A stretch of 56,894 nucleotides of DNA from Zoogloea ramigera (lineage in GTDB: Bacteria; Pseudomonadota; Gammaproteobacteria; Burkholderiales; Rhodocyclaceae): the NCBI RefSeq assembly GCF_006539865.1, contig NZ_BJNV01000027.1, forward strand, positions 1 through 56,894, written 5' to 3'. The notes beneath the pieces are model-generated. The model was given only the letters and a program-made list of their open reading frames with translations, made no database searches and had not been told where the DNA came from. The translations under genes were made by a program, and so were the position numbers. Positions 52,520 through 56,894 of the stretch are shown piece by piece (within the stretch, counting starts at the first letter, position 1; each line of letters opens with the position of its first letter).

Positions 52520-52536
52520 TATTACCGTAATATCAT
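52520..52536. promoter_or_regulatory. Palindrome and KfrA-like motif upstream of the GIY-YIG gene
   Basis: TATTACCGTAATA (52520-52532) is a perfect 13-bp palindrome. It overlaps CGTAATATCAT (52526-52536), identical to 50699-50709 in front of kfrA. Confidence 0.5.
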
Positions 52537-52551
52537 TGTATAGTATTTTTA

Positions 52552-52941
52552 TCAAACAGGCCGCCCGGGCTTGAGCTTGGGAACCTTCTCCAACAGCTGC
52601 GCCAGGGTTTCAGCATCGAGATCTCGCATGGCGAGAAGGCCAGCTCGGATAAGCTCGCTACGGTTTGGGATGATCCCGACAGTCGCAAGCCGCAAACGGA
52701 GGCTGTCGATGATCGCGCTCTCATCAGGCAGAAGCGTCAGTGATTCGCGTACTGCTTGTCCACTGCGGGTAGGTCGCTTTCCCTCGGGCGCCTTAGCAGG
52801 CGCTACCCGCGCAGATTCAGCTGACTCAGCAACGGTAGCCACCGCCTGAACTAGGCCTCCAGCGGCCATTGCCGCTTCAGCAGCAGCGAACTTATCGGGA
52901 GCAGCAGCCCCAGCCAGCATTTTGTTTTTGAGCTTGTTCAT
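52552..52941 (-). CDS. Small partition protein with ribbon-helix-helix-like C-terminus (ParB role)
   Basis: 129 aa. An alanine-rich flexible N-terminal half (GAAAPDKFAAAEAAMAAGGL) is followed by a C-terminal region ESLTLLPDESAIIDSLRLRL with SELIRAGLLAMRDL, a ribbon-helix-helix pattern (basic strand, then two helices). Small RHH proteins of this size pair with ParA in type Ib plasmid partition. It lies 73 bp after parA on the same strand. The N-terminal tail probably stimulates the ParA ATPase. Confidence 0.75.
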   Translation of the reverse strand: MNKLKNKMLAGAAAPDKFAAAEAAMAAGGLVQAVATVAESAESARVAPAKAPEGKRPTRSGQAVRESLTLLPDESAIIDSLRLRLATVGIIPNRSELIRAGLLAMRDLDAETLAQLLEKVPKLKPGRPV

Positions 52942-53014
52942 ACGAGAACATCCTCACACTGATATATCATCATATCGTTAGATAGTATGACAAAAATCGG
53001 TATTGAGTCTACTG

Positions 53015-53677
53015 TCAGGTGCCTTGCATGCCCAAGAGTTCGAGCACCTCGTGACCCACTGCGGTCACTTCTTGTTGAGCTTCTTTGGCTCCTGGGACAT
53101 CGAACACAGTGCCGCCCAGGACGAGACTTTGTGCATACGCCTGGCGTTGACGGAAAACGGTCTTAAGCAAGTGACCATCCATCGTCTGAAGAACTTCTAG
53201 CGAGTCCTTCCCGAGCTGCGTCCGCGGGGTCAAGGCATTCACCAGAAAGGCGATTTTGAGGTTCTCGTTGAGCACCTTGGCCCGCTCGACAAGACCAAGC
53301 GTGTCTTTGACGCCCCAGATGTCAGCCAGGCTGGGACGCGTCGGAATGATAACGAGATCAGAAACAAGTAGGACTGACTGGGGGATCGGCGAGGTCACGG
53401 ACGGAGGGCAGTCGACAATAATGAAGTCGTACTGTTGGGATAGCCGCTGGAGTTCTCGATGTATCTTCCCGCCGGCTGCAGACAATCCAACTACAGAGGC
53501 TGGGAAGGGCTTTGCATCGTCCGCTTGAGCAGCCCACTTAGTTGCCGTCTGGAGTTCGTCGGCATCCACCACCAGAACAGAATGCTTTTTGGCTAGAAAG
53601 CCAGCCAGGGTCATGCTGCCTAGTGTCTTCCCGGCGCCCCCTTTGTGGTTGCTGAAGGCGATGATTTTCGCGGTCAC
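53015..53677 (-). CDS. parA: ParA-family partition ATPase
   Basis: 220 aa from the GTG at 53677, preceded by GGGAGA; the frame is open to 53752 but includes promoter palindromes. Deviant Walker A KGGAGKT at residues 12-18, Walker B-like VLVVDADE and the switch region FIIVDCPPS. It has no N-terminal HTH, so it is the short type Ib ParA; repression would be done by the small RHH protein. It moves plasmid copies to daughter cells over the nucleoid. Confidence 0.93.
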   Translation of the reverse strand: MTAKIIAFSNHKGGAGKTLGSMTLAGFLAKKHSVLVVDADELQTATKWAAQADDAKPFPASVVGLSAAGGKIHRELQRLSQQYDFIIVDCPPSVTSPIPQSVLLVSDLVIIPTRPSLADIWGVKDTLGLVERAKVLNENLKIAFLVNALTPRTQLGKDSLEVLQTMDGHLLKTVFRQRQAYAQSLVLGGTVFDVPGAKEAQQEVTAVGHEVLELLGMQGT

Positions 53678-53709
53678 TTGGATTTCTCCCGTTCTGTTGA
53701 TTTTCTGAT

Positions 53710-53745
53710 GTTGCAGTGCAACCGATGCATGTACGTCGTACATGC
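53710..53745. promoter_or_regulatory. Two adjacent palindromes upstream of parA (possible par operator/centromere)
   Basis: GTTGCAGTGCAAC (53710-53722, 13 bp) and GCATGTACGTCGTACATGC (53727-53745, 19 bp) are both perfect palindromes. They are four bases apart and 33 bp before the parA start. Type Ib systems often keep parS in the promoter, bound by the RHH protein. Confidence 0.55.
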
Positions 53746-54046
53746 TTTGCAAGATATCTTGAAGTCTTCTGGTTACCCGAGCTCACGCTCAAACAGCGTG
53801 GGAGTTTACCGTTATGCAGACAATCCCGACTTTGCAAGCCATTTTCGGGTTGCCCTCTCTTTGACCTTTACAACGCTAGGGTTTCCTGATTCTCGATTTG
53901 AAAAAGCCGCAGCGTTCGGTGCTCATTTGAGGCATTGGGGTTCGGCACCTTTGAATGGTTCCGACTGCTACTGCTTTTTAATATTAAGCAGCTTTAACTA
54001 CTTTAGGCGTCCGGAAACCCGCGCTGGTACTGGGTTTCCAGCTCGT
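53746..54046. other. Intergenic DNA between par and the origin
   Basis: No gene is recognised. CTCACGCT and AGCGTG (about 53782-53800) form a small hairpin. The rest is moderately AT-rich and leads into the iteron array. Confidence 0.4.
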
Positions 54047-54510
54047 AAGGTCTAGGGAAACCCCCCTCTAAGGTCTAGGAAACCCCCCCCCCTTTCCAAT
54101 GAAAGGTCTAGAGATTCCCGAAAGGTCTAGGAAACCCCCCCCCTAAGGTCTAGGAAACCCCCTCACCCGAACTGGTAAAGGTCTAGAAAAACCCCTCCCC
54201 CAGACCAAAGGTCCGGATGGACCGTTGCTGCCGATTCTCATAGCGGGGAACCTCTTAAAAAGGCCGAAAACTAGATTCTGCACCCCATCCGGCAAGCGAT
54301 TTTAGGCCTGAACCCTTTAAAAGCCTGGGAACCTCCCCTCTCCAGTGGTCACTTCGGTGTTGCGTCTTACGGATTTCCCACGGATCGGCAGAATTCTCCT
54401 GACAACGGAGCGATCCGGTGCTGAAGGGCCCCCGAGAAAGGTCTAGAAATTCCCCCCCATCTGGCCGCCCGTGTCCAGAATCCTGCAAAGGTCTAGAAAA
54501 TCCCCCCTCC
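54047..54510. other. Iteron-type origin of replication (oriV)
   Basis: At least eight copies of AAGGTCTAG followed by (A/G)AAA and a C-run start at 54047, 54070, 54103, 54122, 54145, 54178, 54438 and 54488, all in the same orientation. A degenerate copy starts at 54208. The first six are spaced 19-33 bp apart. Between the two groups (54230-54435) is a GC-poor to mixed stretch without a gene. Iterons next to a Rep_3 gene define an iteron-controlled origin. Initiator binding and copy control through handcuffing follow from the family. Confidence 0.88.
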
Positions 54511-54541
54511 CTTCAGCTTGCCTGGTGTGATACGGTTCGCT

Positions 54542-54578
54542 TAAGACTAGACTAGAAAAAATTTTTACAAGTCTAGTC
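54542..54578. promoter_or_regulatory. rep operator with inverted half-iterons
   Basis: GACTAGACTAG (54545-54555) and AAGTCTAGTC (54569-54578) form an inverted pair around an A/T-rich spacer. They contain the iteron core GTCTAG in opposite orientation. Rep monomers bind iterons and dimers bind inverted repeats in rep promoters (family knowledge). Confidence 0.7.
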
Positions 54579-54604
54579 CTTTGAACAGCATCGGGAGACA
54601 TTCC

Positions 54605-55864
54605 GTGACGCGCTCGCAGAACATGGCTACAGAGCTGAAGAAAACAGGGGAGAGCTCCCTGGCTCAGATCAAGGCCCCGCAGGAGCTCGTGCACATCAAG
54701 CACAAGATCACGCTGCTCCAGTACAAGTACTGGATCCTCATGCTCCGGACTTACCGCGAACTTTACGAGGACGGCGAGGCTTTCAGGGCGGGGGAGTACT
54801 GTTACCTATCGATGTCCGCCGTTACCGAGGCGCTTGGCTACCAGCCGAAGACGAGCGAGATTGAGCGCGACCTCGAGGCGCTCCGCGTGGAGTCCCTCGT
54901 CCGCAACGTCCTTGAGAAGGATGGCCAGAAGGCGAAGGAAGGCACGGGCTTCATCAGCCAGTGGAAGGTGATGTCGACGAGGATCGGTGTCGTCTTTCCG
55001 GATGTGCTCCGCGAGGCGGTCGAGAACCTCGATCGCAAAGACTCGATCTTCCACCTCCTGAACTGGAACATTTTCAACAGCTTCACGGGCAAGTACGAGG
55101 CCGTCCTTTACAAGCTCTGCAAGGACTACGTCGGGGTGGGGGAAACCCCCTGGATTCCGCTCGAGAAGTTCCGTGAGTACATGGGCGTGAAGCCAGAGGA
55201 GTACGCGGACTTCAAGCGGCTCAACCAGTGGGTGATCAGCGGACCCGTGAAGCGCATCAACGCGAGCGAACTCTCAGACATCGAGGTCGATTGGGAGCCT
55301 GAGAGGAAGCAACGGAAGGTCGTCGCGCTCAAGTTCAGGATGCGCCCGAAGCGCCAGACCATGCTGGACTTGGGGGACCATCCCGCGTTCCGCTTTGCGA
55401 AGGTGAAGATCTCGCTCGCGCAGCAGAACGAGTACTTGGCGAAGGCGGACACCGAGACGCTGGAATACTCGATTCTGCGGGCCAATGAGTACGCCGAAGA
55501 GCAAGAGATGAAGGGCGAGCCGGCCGACCTCCACAAAATTTACCGGAAGGCCATCGAACAGGGCTGGGGCGATGAGTACCGCTCGAAGCTCCAGGCCGCG
55601 GAGGCGAAGAAGGCCAAGGAAGAGGTCCGCAAGCGCGCCGAGGCGGCGAAGGCCGCCGCCGACCTCGAGCGCAAGAAGGCTTCAGAAGCGCTCAGAGCCA
55701 AGGGCGAAGAAGCCCTCGCGTCCCTAGAACCCGAAGTGCTCCAAGCGCTTTTTGAGCGTTGGAAGACTGAGGCGAGCCCCCCCGCCGTGATGTCGAAGAA
55801 CGGTCCCTCGTCCGTGGCGTTTCGGGCGTGGGCTAGGAAGGCACTGGCCGTGGGGGAAGGATAG
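54605..55864 (+). CDS. rep: Rep_3-family replication initiator
   Basis: 419 aa from the GTG at 54605, eight bases after GGGAGA; an ATG at 54623 and a TTG at 54581 are alternatives. The two winged-helix domains of Rep_3 are visible: first ELVHIKHKITLLQYKYWILM, second WNIFNSFTGKYEAVLYKLCK to WIPLEKFREYMGVK. The C-terminal 120 residues form an alanine/lysine/glutamate-rich helical extension (EAKKAKEEVRKRAEAAKAAA) and are longer than in most Rep_3 proteins. It binds the iterons upstream and opens the origin. It is complete. Confidence 0.92.
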   Translation: MTRSQNMATELKKTGESSLAQIKAPQELVHIKHKITLLQYKYWILMLRTYRELYEDGEAFRAGEYCYLSMSAVTEALGYQPKTSEIERDLEALRVESLVRNVLEKDGQKAKEGTGFISQWKVMSTRIGVVFPDVLREAVENLDRKDSIFHLLNWNIFNSFTGKYEAVLYKLCKDYVGVGETPWIPLEKFREYMGVKPEEYADFKRLNQWVISGPVKRINASELSDIEVDWEPERKQRKVVALKFRMRPKRQTMLDLGDHPAFRFAKVKISLAQQNEYLAKADTETLEYSILRANEYAEEQEMKGEPADLHKIYRKAIEQGWGDEYRSKLQAAEAKKAKEEVRKRAEAAKAAADLERKKASEALRAKGEEALASLEPEVLQALFERWKTEASPPAVMSKNGPSSVAFRAWARKALAVGEG

Positions 55865-56034
55865 AGACGAGAAAAGAGGGCGTGGCGCTGGTGCGCTTTG
55901 CCGCCACAGGCTGGGGAGAATCTGTTTTGCGCCCCAAGTAATGACAACAGGTTTATCTCAAATCCCGCACCAAAAAACAAACATATTTTAAATCATGTGC
56001 TTGGTAAGCGTCGTCCCAACCCCGTCTTGACGCC

Positions 56035-56628
56035 TCAGACCCTCAGCCTCTCCAGGCGCTCATTCACCGCAGACAAATTAAAGTGCCCGGGCTCGAAGTC
56101 CTCCCCGCACCACGCCCGCATGGCGTGGTGTTCGGGGTGGTCCGGGTCGAGGATGGCCTCCAGGAAGTCGGCGTAGCCCGGCGCGCCGCCCACGTCTTCG
56201 GGCGGTGCGGCGTTGGCGCCGGTGAGGCACAGGGCGCAGGCCGACAAGATGGGATCCGGCGGGTGGCGTTTCTCCACCTTGATCCGGTGCTCCCAGTGAT
56301 CGCCGAAGTCGTAGAGGTACTTGAACGACTTCATGCCCGCGAGCGCCGTCTTGAGCTGGATGCGCTGCTCGGAGCGGGGCGGATCGCCCCAGTCGAACTC
56401 CGGGTCGGGGATGCCGTAGCGCTCTCCCGCGATCTCGAATTCGTGCAGATGCCCGCCGTGCCAGCCCATGACGCACTGGATGACGTGATGAAGCCTGGCA
56501 AGGGTGATCGACTCGGGGACGACGATCCGGCGCCAGATGGCGGGCTTGATCTCGGCCAGTTCGATCCGCAGTTGCAACAGATCGGCCGGTTTGCGGGTGC
56601 GCGGCTTGAGGGGGACGACGGTGCTCAT
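56035..56628 (-). CDS. Plasmid pRiA4b ORF-3-like protein
   Basis: 197 aa. It matches the pRiA4b ORF-3 family (PF07929): LQLRIELAEIKPAIWRRIVV, then LHHVIQCVMGWHGGHLHEFE, KYLYDFGDHWEHRIKVE and YADFLEAILDPDHPEH. The family is widespread near transposases, and its function is not established. The ATG at 56628 follows the IS66 tnpC stop after one base, so it is translationally coupled to that gene. Confidence 0.9.
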   Translation of the reverse strand: MSTVVPLKPRTRKPADLLQLRIELAEIKPAIWRRIVVPESITLARLHHVIQCVMGWHGGHLHEFEIAGERYGIPDPEFDWGDPPRSEQRIQLKTALAGMKSFKYLYDFGDHWEHRIKVEKRHPPDPILSACALCLTGANAAPPEDVGGAPGYADFLEAILDPDHPEHHAMRAWCGEDFEPGHFNLSAVNERLERLRV

Positions 56629-56629
56629 G

Positions 56630-56839
56630 TCAGGCGGCGTTGAGAAGGGTCTTGGCGGGGTTGAGGTTCCAGGGCAGCAATTCGTCGATCCGGTTGATCG
56701 GGTGCTCGGCGATGCGCGTGAGCACTTCGCGCAGGTAGGCCTCCGGGTCGAGCCCGCTCAGCGTGGCGGTGCCGATCAGACTGTACATCGCCGCCGCCCG
56801 CTCGCCGCCGGCATCCGATCCTGCGAAGAGAAAGTTCTT
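56630..56839 (-). pseudogene. IS66-family transposase (TnpC) 3' fragment
   Basis: 69 residues to the stop at 56630-56632: [20 protein letters not shown], then [20 protein letters not shown] and [17 protein letters not shown], the conserved C-terminal end of IS66 TnpC. Upstream of 56840 the similarity stops at a hairpin with arms CCTCTTATG (56840-56848) and CATAAGAGG (56859-56867). The gene is therefore cut by another element or rearrangement. Confidence 0.88.
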
Positions 56840-56867
56840 CCTCTTATGTCGAGTTCAGCATAAGAGG
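56840..56867. repeat. Inverted repeat at the IS66 break point
   Basis: CCTCTTATG and CATAAGAGG, nine-bp perfect arms with a ten-base loop, directly at the point where IS66 similarity ends. Further ATTATG repeats follow to the window edge. It may be the end of another mobile element, perhaps of the tyrosine-recombinase (RIT) type. Confidence 0.5.
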
Positions 56868-56894
56868 AATTATGTCCAGTCCGCGATTATGCGG

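Noticed and set aside
54047..54510. CRISPR array or random low-complexity repeats at the origin
   Set aside because: Short same-orientation repeats next to a Rep_3 gene with inverted half-sites in its promoter are iterons.

Overview
The window looks like part of a mosaic plasmid from a member of the Pseudomonadota, probably a beta- or gammaproteobacterium; no sequence here fixes the host. The plasmid backbone is at the right: an iteron origin with a Rep_3-type initiator (about 54.0-55.9 kb), a parA/RHH partition pair (52.5-53.7 kb), an HU/IHF-like protein, a GIY-YIG protein and a KfrA-like coiled-coil DNA-binding protein (50.7-52.5 kb). The rest is accessory DNA in blocks whose boundaries are mobile-element ends.

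Left block (1-12 kb): the 3' end of an IS630 transposase, then a high-GC, same-strand defence cluster. It has a SNF2/RapA-type helicase, a type III-like adenine methyltransferase (Mod) and a type III restriction subunit (Res). A HigB-like toxin, a long HigA-like antitoxin with a C-terminal zinc-peptidase domain, an unrecognised gene and a PD-(D/E)XK nuclease follow. Between 12.0 and 13.7 kb lie non-coding DNA with repeats, a 60-aa ORF and a lipoprotein.

Transposon block 1 (13.7-18.4 kb): two serine resolvases, a truncated RelE/YafQ-type toxin and a Tn3-family transposase ending in a 38-bp Tn21-type inverted repeat. The second resolvase and the toxin remnant lie inside a 1.03-kb unit bounded by a pair of Tn402/Tn5053-type 25-bp ends.

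Foreign block (18.44-35.94 kb): this begins in a truncated trbF, continues with trbG, trbI and a DUF2274 gene, and ends in a truncated MFS transporter. Its gene content suggests an alphaproteobacterial (sphingomonad-like) source. The middle is an oxidative-stress cluster: two Cys-rich MarR regulators, two LysR regulators, a YeeE/YedE permease, a DUF417 (RclC-like) membrane protein, two msrA, msrB, an alpha/beta-hydrolase-OsmC fusion, a quinone-type oxidoreductase, a GST, a CorA-like transporter, a GreA-C-domain protein and a RidA protein. Several promoters share a TATATGY-N5-GCATA palindrome, suggesting one regulon, perhaps for reactive chlorine or organic peroxide.

Transposon block 2 (35.94-44.33 kb): a Tn5053-type mercury transposon, merRTPFADE plus tniRQBA. 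The right 25-bp end is present. On the left only the relic 38-bp Tn21-type end is present, abutting the truncated MFS gene.

Right accessory block (44.3-50.1 kb): a glyoxalase-fold-like protein, an AbiEii-like toxin and an AbiEi-like antitoxin gene arranged tail to tail with a 24-bp overlap. Next come two related long palindromes, a strong promoter overlapped by two palindromes and followed by a highly structured region (candidate small RNA), and an IS4-family element with a 9-bp target duplication that split a small gene. A truncated second copy of that small gene lies beside the mer transposon. The window ends with a pRiA4b ORF-3-like gene translationally coupled to the 3' end of an IS66 tnpC fragment.
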